Of a stretch of DNA of 64,000 nucleotides, positions 23,919 through 34,569 are shown piece by piece; position 1 is the stretch's first letter; every line of letters begins with the position of its first letter. The translations under genes and the position numbers were made by a program. The notes beneath the pieces were generated by a model that did no database searches, was not told where the DNA came from, and saw only the letters and a program-made list of their open reading frames with translations. Source of the stretch: Pseudoneurospora amorphoporcata (taxonomy: Eukaryota; Ascomycota; Sordariomycetes; Sordariales; Sordariaceae); NCBI GenBank assembly GCA_033297205.1, contig MU859232.1, positions 1 to 64,000 on the forward strand, given 5' to 3'.

Positions 23919-24950
23919 ATGGAGGACGAATGGGAGCCACCAGTGCCGGCAGGGTACAACGATGCCAACCGTGCCTTTCTCCAAGGCTTCATGGCACGAG
24001 GCACCCTCACCTTTCCCCAGGGGCAGAAGCTCGTGGCTGCCATTCTCGCAGCTGCCAATGGCGAGCCCGTGGACCCCGAGTCCATCTCCCAGGACGCCTT
24101 CGCCAACTTTGTCCGCACCGCCCGCGAGGCCGTCGAGCCTCTTGACTATGACATCCGCAGCTCTCGAGACCAGCTCCGCAACGGGGAGCGCGTCTGGGCC
24201 TTTATCAACGCCCACAGCGACCCTCCCACCCAGATGGCCACCACGCACACTGCGGAGGAGGTAGCGTACATTAAGCGTCTGATGGACCTCATGTTCGACG
24301 AGTACAACACCGTGCGAATGGAGGTCATGGCCGTCGACGAGGGACAAGCCCTCAAAGCATCTCGTCCCAAGAAAGGGCGCGAGAGTCAACATCCGAACGA
24401 CCAAGACGAGGAAGACCAACCGTCAACCACCACATCCGATCGTGGTCTTAAGCATTCCGAGGTTCTGTCCCTCCTCTCCAGCCTCGTGGCCGAGGGCTGG
24501 CTGGAGAAGAGCCGTGCCGGGTTTTACAGCCTCAGCCCGCGCTCGCTGATCGAGATGTGGAGTTGGCTGGTTGCTACTTACAACGATGATTCCGAGTCGG
24601 CTAAGGACTGGCAGCGCATCAAGTTCTGTGAGTCGTGTAAGGAGATCGTCACGCACGGCCAGCGCTGCTCAGAGATGGACTGTACCGTTCGGCTGCACGA
24701 CATCTGCCAGGACCGTTACTGGCGCACGAGGAGGGGAGAGAAGAAGTGTCCCAAGTGCGAAACTGAGTGGACTGGGGATCACTTCGTCGGCGAGCGAGCT
24801 ATCACTGCGCGCAAGGGTTATCAGAGGGGTAGGGGCCGTGCTATTGGCAATGGCAGTGGCAGTCGAAATGGCGGGCGGAGCGATTTGGAGGAGACAGTCG
24901 CTGCTCAGCAAGAGGCTGCTGACGAAGATGAGGACATGGAGGAAGCTTGA
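23919..24950 (+). CDS. nse1: Smc5/6 complex subunit Nse1 (RING-like E3)
   Basis: A single frame of 343 residues starting at a good Kozak site (CACCATGG). The start YNDANRAFLQGFMARGTL is the canonical Nse1 opening of the first winged-helix region; a second lies near residues 175-215 (LSLLSSLVAEGWLEKSRAGF). The C-terminal variant RING covers about residues 237-285 with ligands in the order C-C-C-C-H-C-C-C (CESC, C, DC, LHDIC, CPKC). Nse1 is a ubiquitin ligase that binds Nse3 and works in the Smc5/6 complex in repair and replication. After the RING there is an Arg/Gly-rich stretch and an acidic tail. Confidence 0.95.
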   Translation: MEDEWEPPVPAGYNDANRAFLQGFMARGTLTFPQGQKLVAAILAAANGEPVDPESISQDAFANFVRTAREAVEPLDYDIRSSRDQLRNGERVWAFINAHSDPPTQMATTHTAEEVAYIKRLMDLMFDEYNTVRMEVMAVDEGQALKASRPKKGRESQHPNDQDEEDQPSTTTSDRGLKHSEVLSLLSSLVAEGWLEKSRAGFYSLSPRSLIEMWSWLVATYNDDSESAKDWQRIKFCESCKEIVTHGQRCSEMDCTVRLHDICQDRYWRTRRGEKKCPKCETEWTGDHFVGERAITARKGYQRGRGRAIGNGSGSRNGGRSDLEETVAAQQEAADEDEDMEEA

Positions 24951-25901
24951 GAACGCGCTGATGCATAGTTTTGTCAGCAGTGGTCCAGCCGTGTTGTCAT
25001 AACACTTGTCTTTGTTCGCACCACTCCAGAATGTTGGATAACGATCCTTCACAGATGACCATTCATCAGCGGGCAACAATGGTTAGGTTTGTATACGGCA
25101 GACCCATGCTCTCTGGGATGGAGTGATATGAAATTCCATAACGTTGGCGCCTCAGCTCCGCGAAACACGAAAGTACGATACATACACGAGCGCTTCTCGG
25201 AAGACGAAAGACGCTTTGGCTTTTGTTACAGGCCCATCACTCACCTTACCCTTTCAGCACGAACGGGCCGACGACGCTGTCACCCCTGACTGCCCCCCGG
25301 TGCACGGCTAGCCATTTCGGCCTCCACCCTGTCAGTGTCGGTCAGATCCAAAGCGACTAGCACGAACCAAGGATCGACAACATGATGCTCAAGTCGACAC
25401 TACAGCGACACGCAGGGAGTGCAAGACAACCAAGCCGAAAATGCCACCAAAGCTGGAAAAGGGGGAAGCTGTTGTAGCTGGCATTCCGCCTTGGAGAGTT
25501 CTTACTGTAAACTTCATGTGTCTGGATGGATAGAATGTTAGCTACTCGCCATGAGGCTATCGAGATCAAGTTCGAGTGGCCAACGGCTGTGATGAAAGGA
25601 GAACGTTCGCCGAGCTTTGGTATTTAGTTTTGGTTTGACTGCTTTCCGCTGAGCAGAGGACAGCATGGCAAGTAGACGCGAGAATCGAATCGCCTAGCGA
25701 GGATTCTTCCTGGATCGCGGACATGGTGTATACACGACACGATATAATGGTTAGAGCCAGGAAGCCGAAGCGGATGGTGGAGTATCGCAGAGGATCTCAT
25801 CCATCCATCTAATGAGATGGAAGGTGGGGGATAAACAGGAAGGGAAGCAAGCTGTGTCGGATCACGGCCGGCGGGTGCTCTTGCGGTGCAAGGAGGTTAG
25901 C

Positions 25902-25932
<31 letters not shown>

Positions 25933-26119
25933 TATGACGTGTTCAGAATGGGATGTTCACCTACAAGAATGACGAGAAGCTGAAGACCTATCCATGAGCA
26001 TTGTTCGTATAGGATAGCGAAGCCAACCCAGATGACCAACCGAGTCGTAGTATATTGGCCATCATGTCCCCACTAATGCTCAGTTTGCCTCGTAACGTCA
26101 AAGCTCGACAATTGACTTC
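24951..26119. other. Convergent intergenic region, nse1 and short 2EXR gene
   Basis: 1.17 kb. It holds a 26-A tract at 25902-25927 and one hydrophobic minus-strand frame discussed among the rejected items. No gene supported. Confidence 0.45.
25902..25927. repeat. Poly-A tract (26 nt)
   Basis: An uninterrupted run of 26 A residues, on the minus strand a T tract directly before GCTAAC. Length may be unreliable in sequencing. Confidence 0.9.
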
Positions 26120-26464
26120 CTAGAGGTAGTCCGCCAACAGAACCTCAACCCAGTCGATCGTCCAGTTTATCCATATGTAAGGCACATCCTCAGGTCTCGG
26201 TTTCGCGTGCGGGGCGTGTAGTACCACATGATGTTTCTCGTAGTAGCGGTTTCCGCCGCCGCCGTATGCGGTGGTCGGGTGGGTGAGGTGATTGCGGGCT
26301 TCTCGGCAGGCATGGAGGGATGTTGGGATGGGAGTGTAATTCGTGTGATTGAAGTACATGTCGATGCAGCGTGGCGAGACGGCGAATTCCCAAATGAGGG
26401 CGCGGAGCTCCCAGGGCAGGTAGGGGAAGAGGTAGAAAGTGTTGTTGGAGCTGGAGCTGGCCAT
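26120..26464 (-). CDS. Short 2EXR paralogue, probably truncated
   Basis: A frame of 114 residues from the ATG at 26464. It carries the 2EXR core (LFPYLPWELRALIWEFAVSP), the SLHACREARNHLT segment, YYEK and the strand YIWINWTIDWVEV, all shared in order with the 264-residue protein at 19124-19918. It stops shortly after that strand, where the longer protein continues for over 100 residues. Either a shortened gene or a decaying duplicate. No splice signals restoring a longer frame were found. Confidence 0.6.
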   Translation of the reverse strand: MASSSSNNTFYLFPYLPWELRALIWEFAVSPRCIDMYFNHTNYTPIPTSLHACREARNHLTHPTTAYGGGGNRYYEKHHVVLHAPHAKPRPEDVPYIWINWTIDWVEVLLADYL

Positions 26465-27124
26465 GTTTATGTTTTTGCGTTTTGCTGGATTTGGGAGAGG
26501 ATGAAGTGGATGATGGGGAGTGAGCTGACGGAACAAGAGGTAGATACAATTTGGCTGAAACTGGAAAGAGATCGCTGCGATGAGGCCGAGATGAAGGCAA
26601 GTGAAGTGTTATGGTGATTTGATGGGCGCGCCACCCAGTTGGCATATATCTTCGTTTTCCTTGTGGCTTGAGTGCCCTTCGTTCATGCAAGCCTTTTGAT
26701 TGCTTTATGCTATACCAATGCGCATGAGCTCTCCGCCACCGAAGCAGTAGTGGACAGAAAAAGGCTAATTTTATTGTTACTGCGAGGAAAATGCGTCAAG
26801 ACGTTATCGTTTCTTTCAGATCTGGTCCTAGAAACACCCCCGTCGTACCATCGTAAGATTCAACATGATTACAGAGACACGTACAACCACTAAACAACCA
26901 AGATATACATACCATATATGGTTCGTGACCACCCAACACCGACCAGCATATTTGGGATATCGTTAACCGCTCAGCTCCAACAAAATAAGGGAAACCGGAT
27001 AAGACACCGCAATGGATGACAACAAACATGCAGACTTGATCCATATCAGCCCCGGATAGTAAAGAAAAAGGGAAGGTTGCCCTGACTACATCAATCCGGC
27101 CTCAGCCTCGGTTTTTTAAATTCC
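26465..27124. other. Intergenic, transcription factor 3' end to 2EXR promoter
   Basis: 660 bp between two minus-strand genes. Nothing recognised. Confidence 0.5.
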
Positions 27125-30124
27125 TCACATAAACTCACTCCACCCAGCTCCCTGCTGTCCGCCCACCCCAACGATCGGTTGCGGCACATAACCATGTGCA
27201 GCTACGACATCCGGCATCGACCCCCAGAACCCGTTGCCCGTCTCACTAAAACAGAAATCATCGGTCCCGTGCGCGAAATGGTCGACACCACCCGGTAGCT
27301 GATTCCAGGGTATGCTCTGGTTTTCCTGGATATACTGCATTACTTCATTTGAGGAGTTGTAAACCGGTATGTTGGGTAATGTCGATATTGAGGCACCGGT
27401 ATTAGGGCCTGAGACAGGTGCTGCACCTGGTGGCGGCGGTGGGCCTATCGCCTGTTTGAGAGTCGCCAATTGCGGACTCGGGGCCGCGAATGATGACTGA
27501 GATGGGGACTGGTGTTGACTGTTGGTGCTGGGAATGCCGCCGGTGACGGGACGCTGGAACTGTGCGTGGTTCCAAGAGATGTTTTCGCCGTCTGGAGTTG
27601 AATCTACTGAAGGATGGTGCTGGTGGTGATGATGTGTCGTGTTGATGGGCGTGAACGAGAGCGAAGTTGACCTGGGGGTCTTGGCGTGGTCCGTATGATG
27701 GCCGTCGTGTTGCCTAGATGTTGGTTCGAGCGTGCTATCGCGAGACATACTGTGCCGGTCATCATCAACCGCCAGAATTTCGCCATTGTTGACCACTTTC
27801 AGCCCTTGGTACTTCCACTCCTCTAAGCCGCCACCGAGAAGGCGAACGTTGATTTTAGCCTCACCGGCTGGTCCACCCGCTGTCCTTGCTGCAGCTTCGT
27901 AGTCCTTCTTTACCGTGTCGTAGTACCGTACCATATCGTGAAAGTATTGCACGTACGTGTCCGCCATTTTGAGCCATTTGCCCATTTGCTGTAGCGTCTT
28001 GTACGTCAGGCCGGTCGGCCCCTTTTTTATCTCTTCCAATTCAATCCCTGAATCATCCTCCGCTGGTAGAAGCATGTGGCGTTCAAGATCGATGTGCGGA
28101 AAGTAAACAGCATATATGCCGACAAAGGCAGCTGTCCAAACTGCGAACAAGACGAGGGTCGACATGGGAAGTTTCTGTTGGGAAATATCGATAAGATCAA
28201 CAATATCTCTGGCGGCTTTGAAGATCTCTTCAGCGCTTTCGTTCCAGAATCCCGGCGGCTCATCGCCCTCGGCAAAAGTAGGCTCATCGAGAGGACCGAC
28301 TGGCTTCTTGCATCGAATGGCAATGAACGGTATGTACTCGCGATGGAGCATGATTTTGCACACCGCACCTAGCATGTGTAGCGAGACGTAGACGCTGCTG
28401 GCATGGTGGTTCTCGTGCTTGTAATAGTTGCTCCTCGACCAGCAAAACCGCTCAGGTAGTTCGCTATAGAATGTCTCGAGCTTCATCCGGAGCTGGAAAA
28501 ATGTTGTTTCGCGCGTCCAGGGAGCGTGTTGTTCAGTAAAGCGCCCACCGGCAAAGCTCCATTTCGATATCTCGCCCCAAATATCAACGAGTCGGATGAA
28601 GCGACTTAGGACGCTATCGGCACTGTCCGAGATAGGACCTCTCGCCATCTCTGGGGCCGTAGGGTTGAGGAAACCAGTATAGACATCTTCGGATAGGTCA
28701 AACGACATTTCAGAACAGGGAAGTTGGATCCGCAAGTCCTCGGAGCGTATTGTCGATGCACGTCCCTTGCCACAGCCCAACAAACGATCCAATATCAAAC
28801 AACTAAACATGGTGCGTCGCCTGATTTCCTTGGCGATGATGAGTTGCGATTTTGACATGGACAGTTTAGAGCCGTCCAAAGGTCTGGATCTAAAGGTCTT
28901 GCTGGCCTCTTTATCGCCATCACCCAAACCTAGAGCTTGGGCCATACGAATGGCCATACCGACATACATCCATGCCGCCATGCCGCCCACCTTGGGTCGC
29001 GCCTGCCCCCATTCGTACAACCCTAGCATCAGGAAGGCCTGAACCCTTTCGACAGATGCCATGATCATGCTGGCTCGAAGTCCACCCAAAGCCTTTGTGA
29101 GGACATCAGCATAGAACTCGGAGGCGGCCGTGGCATCGTTACTGACGCCCAGCTGGCGCGACTTTGGACCGCTCGAAACAGTAGAAGCAGTCCTGAGTGT
29201 TGTAACGTAGGACACCAGCGTGGGGTTGAAGCGCACTGTCAGGGTCAAGACTCCTAGAAGCACGAGGTTTATCTCAGGAGATGTGTCACTCTGCTTGGCT
29301 CTGAACCTGTTTCCCATTTTTTCCTTGAGGGTGGCCAAGTGGAGGAACGGCAGCTCAGTGGCGAAGTGATGTTTGTACAGATCAAAGATCTCTGACCAGA
29401 CACTTTCGGTAAGATAAGGAGCTGTGAGAACTTCCTCGGCAAAGGCGGCAGGCGGAACAGCGCTTTCTAGCTTGGCGATATCATCGATTCTCCTCGGCCG
29501 CTTCCGCTCCGAACCCTGCTCCGACTTGACACCAGCGGGTGGCTCGGCCCGCTTTGGGGGAGCGGGCGCCACGTCAGGGTAGATGCATTCTTTGCCATTT
29601 CGAATGCAGGTATCGCAAGGCGCATCACCGCCTGTGTTGTTGCACTTGATTTTTGATTTTCGGCAGCGTTGACAAGCAATACTCGAGCGCAAAGGGGTGC
29701 GCTTGGTTCCCTTCTTTAGATCAGGCTTGCCAGGGCTCGCAGGGCTCTCGGGGGTGGGCCCCATACTCGCGAAGGTCATCGAGACCTTGCTGGCATCCTC
29801 GGGTGTTTGGCCGCGCCTGCGAAGCCCGCCGCCCCCGGTAGCGAGCGGTGAGCTATGAGGCAGCGGCTGGCGAATGTTTGGTAACCGGTCGTGGGGATAA
29901 AACCTGGGTGCTATAGCCGACTCGGCGGGAGGTATGGAGGGTGGTTCACCGGAGACCGGCACGGCAAAGGCGTCGTTGAACTTTCGTTTTGGATTAGAAT
30001 CGGTTGTTGTTGGTGAGATAGCCGAAGTTTCATCGGCGTCCGGCGGGTCGGCAGGAGAGAGGATGGATTGGATACGTAGTTGGGACGCTATCGTGCCGGT
30101 AGTTGGGTCTCTCAAGGGGACCCT
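27125..30124 (-). CDS. Zn2Cys6 transcription factor with fungal MHR domain
   Basis: An open frame of about 1000 codons. The Zn2Cys6 cluster (ACQRCRKSKIKC, then PCDTCIRNGKEC) lies near codons 150-178 of the frame, followed by a basic KRPRR segment and the fungal-specific middle homology region (for example VERVQAFLMLGLYEWGQARP). The C-terminal 250 residues are Gln/His/Ser/Pro-rich. Members bind CGG-type sites in promoters; the target pathway is not visible here. The 5' end is unresolved. The first in-frame ATG is at 29779, but about 115 codons before it read like protein (KRKFNDAF, FYPHDRLPNIRQPLP) and stop only at a TAG at 30125-30127 that sits in a good acceptor context. An unseen upstream exon is the simplest explanation. 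Given span is the open frame after that acceptor. Confidence 0.9.
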   Translation of the reverse strand, partial: RVPLRDPTTGTIASQLRIQSILSPADPPDADETSAISPTTTDSNPKRKFNDAFAVPVSGEPPSIPPAESAIAPRFYPHDRLPNIRQPLPHSSPLATGGGGLRRRGQTPEDASKVSMTFASMGPTPESPASPGKPDLKKGTKRTPLRSSIACQRCRKSKIKCNNTGGDAPCDTCIRNGKECIYPDVAPAPPKRAEPPAGVKSEQGSERKRPRRIDDIAKLESAVPPAAFAEEVLTAPYLTESVWSEIFDLYKHHFATELPFLHLATLKEKMGNRFRAKQSDTSPEINLVLLGVLTLTVRFNPTLVSYVTTLRTASTVSSGPKSRQLGVSNDATAASEFYADVLTKALGGLRASMIMASVERVQAFLMLGLYEWGQARPKVGGMAAWMYVGMAIRMAQALGLGDGDKEASKTFRSRPLDGSKLSMSKSQLIIAKEIRRRTMFSCLILDRLLGCGKGRASTIRSEDLRIQLPCSEMSFDLSEDVYTGFLNPTAPEMARGPISDSADSVLSRFIRLVDIWGEISKWSFAGGRFTEQHAPWTRETTFFQLRMKLETFYSELPERFCWSRSNYYKHENHHASSVYVSLHMLGAVCKIMLHREYIPFIAIRCKKPVGPLDEPTFAEGDEPPGFWNESAEEIFKAARDIVDLIDISQQKLPMSTLVLFAVWTAAFVGIYAVYFPHIDLERHMLLPAEDDSGIELEEIKKGPTGLTYKTLQQMGKWLKMADTYVQYFHDMVRYYDTVKKDYEAAARTAGGPAGEAKINVRLLGGGLEEWKYQGLKVVNNGEILAVDDDRHSMSRDSTLEPTSRQHDGHHTDHAKTPRSTSLSFTPINTTHHHHQHHPSVDSTPDGENISWNHAQFQRPVTGGIPSTNSQHQSPSQSSFAAPSPQLATLKQAIGPPPPPGAAPVSGPNTGASISTLPNIPVYNSSNEVMQYIQENQSIPWNQLPGGVDHFAHGTDDFCFSETGNGFWGSMPDVVAAHGYVPQPIVGVGGQQGAGWSEFM

Positions 30125-33100
30125 CTAAAGCGGAAGTAGGATAAAATGCCCACAGAATGGCCCGTGAACGAAGAGCAGTCTGCGGAGGAGAAGCCGGGCA
30201 CGATCGGCAGGCAAGATGTCGTCGGAGCCGACTCCACAGTGCAGACGCCGGTCAAAGCAGGCGCGGGGCGGTAGCGACCTGATGCAGGAACGAATGCGAG
30301 ACGGTCGATGTCTTGCTTGCGAGTAGAGCAACTAAATATCCAAGGTCGAATTGCTCGGCAGAAGGCGTATGGGCATGACACGACACGACACGACACGACA
30401 CGACAGGGAAGTACACAACGGGCACGGCAGGATAGTGTTGGTGCTCGCGTCCGGAACGGCAGGAGGAGAGGGCTTGGTAGTAACGGTTCGGATAAGAAGC
30501 AGACGAGTTGTCAAGGCGCCAATGGTTGTAGACTTTGCGATGATGGCTGGCCCAGGGGAAAAGGTCGTTCTCGTAGGCTGGTGGTGTCTGGGTAGACTGG
30601 GCTAGGCCAACTCAAAGGCTCAGACGGAGCACGGGAGCAACAACGGGGAACAGAAGCAGGCGGGCGTTTGCGCAATGTATGACAGCATCCAGCGTGGATG
30701 CAACTAGCCGTCAACCTCCTGAGCGATGCCGCGTAAATTGTAAATAGCAAAGGATTAGGAAATGTGTCCGAGAAGAAGAGCGGAATGCGAGACGGGATAC
30801 GGACTGGCACAAGTTGATCAAGAGGATTGTATCTTGGAATCGAAAGTGGTGAGTGGTGCCGGTGGTGGTCTGGTGGTGGTGGTGGCTTCAACTAGCTGAT
30901 CCAGGCTGCAGAGATGTTTGACAGCGTCAATCCGTCTCGAATAAGACGATTGGATCCAAAGAGGACTGCCGTCGGAGGTGCTCGGTAGTGTGGCCTGCGT
31001 ATGCAATGTACTGTGAAGTTTACAGCTTCAGTTGATAGTGGTGTTGACCCGTTGAGGACGGGACTGAGGTAGGGGACGAGGTTGTTGATGCCTGGCCACT
31101 CAGAGGATCAGGTCAAGCAAGCAGTTAACAAGTTGACATGGAGAAATTGAGTATACAATAAAGTAGACGAAGGCGGCCGGCGTTCCTTTTGATGCGCACC
31201 AAATTGAAGGATCCGCGGGGGCGGAAGTCTTGTTGGCCGAGAGCCTGCCGTGACAGGTGATGATGCGCCGGGTACCGTGCCTGTACGTGGGGAGATGTAT
31301 GGAGAGCTCAACCTTGGATGCGCCTCAATAATGACTTGGTGCGGTGGTGAGAAGTAGGTATATCGACTGCAGTTGGGATAAAAGTAAAAAGTGGCGATAA
31401 GTCGCTGACAACTGAAGTATGGACGTGGAAGACGACGACGTCGGAGGTGATGTCGGAGGAAAGTGCAGATGAAAGAACGGAGCGGGCGGCGTTGACGATG
31501 ACAGATCAAGACCGTAAACGGACAGCAGCTGAGTGACTTGGAGTTGTTGATCAGGCACGGGGACCCTTCCCTTCTCCGCCCCCGGATCGTATAACTCCAC
31601 TAGTCCGCTAAATCTCCACATGATAAGCACGATAACGGCCGGTTCCCCCGATTACCCCGATAACTGTACAACTTTGCCCAGGTCCGCCCTTGCTCCTTCC
31701 CGCGCTCCTCTCTCCTCGTTCTCGGTTTCCTTCAACGCAGGGTTTCACTCTTGCCGGTTTCCTTTCTTGAGCTTGCTTCACCTTCCCTCTCATTTCTCAT
31801 TTGCTCTCCATGGAGCACAAGTAAGAACAGCGCCCAAAATAGCAGCCTCAAACTATACTTCTTACTGCCTCTAGATACACCTATTGCGCAGTCTCAAGTT
31901 TTCAGCCGAGTTATTCCACTCCTCGAGCGCCTTTGATTCCGTGTTGCGTTAACTCTACCGTCCTTCCTTGCGAGGCTAAGTACGTACATAGTCATCTCTG
32001 CTTGGTGGCATTCGCCATATTTGCATATCCGGCGAGGAAAAAGAAAAGAACATGGCGAAAGAGGCTGCAAGACCGGGCCAGAACGGCATCACCAGGACCA
32101 CAATTTTCGGCATGGCGTTCAGAGGATTGCATGTGCGAACGAAGTTCCGTCTCAACTGGTGCTCATAACTCACGTTAACGTTTCTCCTCAGGTCCACCTG
32201 GCCCAACTGTAACGAACCATTCCTGTAGTGTGACAGCCAACTTTTAGGGCCATGTTGACAGAAAGGGGCTGCTAGACCGTTGAAAAGGATCCCGTCCGGC
32301 CATCACTCGACTAGTCTCGCGCGCAAATCATCAACAAATATTGAACTGCGTATGCACTTCCAGTATCTGTCAAAATTCGCCAAGGATGCTGTGGTCATGA
32401 GTTAGACGAGTCTACCGCCTACACAGTATTTGACCCCCAACATATACCTATGCCACACCCAATCCCGACATCATGGGTCACCAGTCATCTCTGCTGTAGA
32501 AAAAAAGACGGGTGTTCAGGAGACCTAACACTGAGCGCCACACCCTCTGAACAGTGTCGAGGAACGCTGGCCTGCTGAAATACCTGATGCCGCCCGTCTC
32601 CTCTTTGGTCTGGTGCTGGAGACCCTTATTTTCTTTTCCGCTTCATGGCAGGATGATGGGGTACAGCATTCGATAGCCGACCACCTACCTACCTGAATCC
32701 TTTCGGGGGTTGGGCGGCTCCCGTCCTCAATTCCGCGTCTTCCATTCCAACAACCTTAGACAGATCGCTAGGGTCCTCGAGCTGCCGGATCACGAACCGC
32801 AACGGTTGGGCTCTTTCTGCGAGTAACCACACCGGGTCTCGGCAGCCTCTTTTCGAAGCCGTTGAACGGTGGACGATCTGGTTACCCTGTGTGGTTGTTC
32901 GGTAGCGGCCGGGACGGGAATTGTTGCAGCCACTCTGGCACTTTTGATACCCTTTGGCGGTCGGCTTCCGAGACTCTTTGTATGTACGCTGTCACTCGGC
33001 TCATTGATGGTCGATCAGGTCCATGCGGCTGTGCGTCGTGTACCATGGACCCCAGCATCATATTCCCCTCTAGGCAAATTGTTCCAGAACACAGCCCAGC

Positions 33101-34569
33101 AGATAGAGGCCTGTTGGATCAGCAAGATCGGTTACGATATGGATGGCTGGATTGAATGCATAGTCCAGTACGTATTCAAGGTATGGAAGTGATGTGCATT
33201 GAGGGTTCATAATGAGAAGAAAGGATGTGGTAGCCTCCGCATACAGAGTGACTTCTGGCCAGCCTTGGAGCACTTGTCGAGTCAACTGGGATACAGACCC
33301 AGCTCCACCCAACTCTGTACGACATGCAAATGGATTTTCTTCTTCCGCTTTCATCTTATTTTTTGCGTTTCAGGTTGCAACTGGACAGAGTATCGAGCAG
33401 AAAGCGGCTTGCAAGTAGCTAGAGACAACCCCCTGAACCCTAACCCTGTATTTTCTACAACTCGAAGGAGAGCTGAGAGCGCGACTGAGACAGGGGACTC
33501 TTTGTGGAAATGTCGAGCACTCTAGAACTCGTCAACAATCATGATCCGCAGAGGCCAGCATGATCACAACTTCCATCACTCTCGCCACTTCTCAACATAC
33601 CTACCTACTGATGTTGGCATTAACCACAGCCACACGAGGCTGTGACAAGCACTGGAGTTCTAGCCGACGTTCGAGACTGACTGGAGATCCCCAACGGCAG
33701 CGGCATAATGCTTGGCAAACCCCATCCGCTGACCCAAATGGTGACAAGCTTTCCCACGCCAAGGAACGCGGGGACATCAACATGATGCCTCCAAATTGCC
33801 TTTCAACAACGGCGCACAGCCATCATAACGGGCAAGATATGAGCCACACAAAGGATTTTTCCTTCTTCGTTGTCGTGGCAAACGGGAAACGTTGAGAGGC
33901 GTGTTCGCATGAAGGCATGAAGGCACAAAGGCAAAATTGATGTTAGTTGGGGAGTCCAATGACGTCGGCCGCAGGTGCTTCACAATCACGTTTCCACGAG
34001 AGGCCTCTTGTTGCATGCAGTGCTCCACACAGGCGAGAGCTGTAAGCGCCTGGAGGCAACCAGACCCCAGCTCTTTGCCCAGGAACCGCGGAAGGATGGT
34101 GGGAAATAAGTGTCGCTGTTGCTATTTTGAACTCGAATCTCCACGGAACAAGAAGTTGACCCCGCTTGCCCAGGAACTCAAAATATCTGGGGTTAGAACA
34201 TTTCACCCTTCTCATCTCTTTTAATCCCCATAAACCTCTACCGCTTGTGATCCTAATTCATCCAACACTTCCCTTGGACATTCTCGGTTCATCATCACGA
34301 CTTTGCCCCCGCCAAGTGGAATCGCACGACTTATGATCAGGGAAGGGGTGCTATAATACCTAACACTTACAGCAGGATAGCCCGCAGCTGCACCAATCAG
34401 CCGGGCAGGGAAGCAGCGAGCGCATTGCCCGCCGACTGCTGCTGAGCGTCATCAGGGAACCCTCGACAGAACGGTTACGTCGTTTCTTGTTCCAAGCCGT
34501 CCCGTGTCACCTTTCCAAGCTCGACGCAATAAAAGCAAACACCACCTACCTCTACAGGTTCTCTCGAGA
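30125..34569. other. Large divergent intergenic region
   Basis: 4.4 kb between the transcription factor and the spartin-like gene. The first kilobase, read on the minus strand, has only two ATG triplets before 31139 (at 30376 and 30688), each opening a short frame of 14 and 22 codons, which fits a long leader with upstream ORFs. A GACAC repeat lies at 30377-30405. The remaining 3 kb shows no convincing gene. Confidence 0.5.
30377..30405. repeat. (GACAC)n microsatellite
   Basis: Just under six copies of GACAC in the presumed leader of the Zn2Cys6 gene. Confidence 0.9.

Noticed and set aside
25809..26039. Hydrophobic minus-strand frame (LVIWVGFAILYEQCSWIGLQ) with intron-like signals at the poly-T run
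   Set aside because: It resembles a membrane segment, but no start, no continuing exon and no family could be found.
32869..33192. 107-codon frame in the large intergenic region
   Set aside because: No motif; two overlapping frames of similar length on the same strand; no splice evidence.
33428..33446. Telomere-like CCCTGAACCCTAACCCT
   Set aside because: Only one exact CCCTAA unit plus degenerate copies; too short for an interstitial telomere tract.
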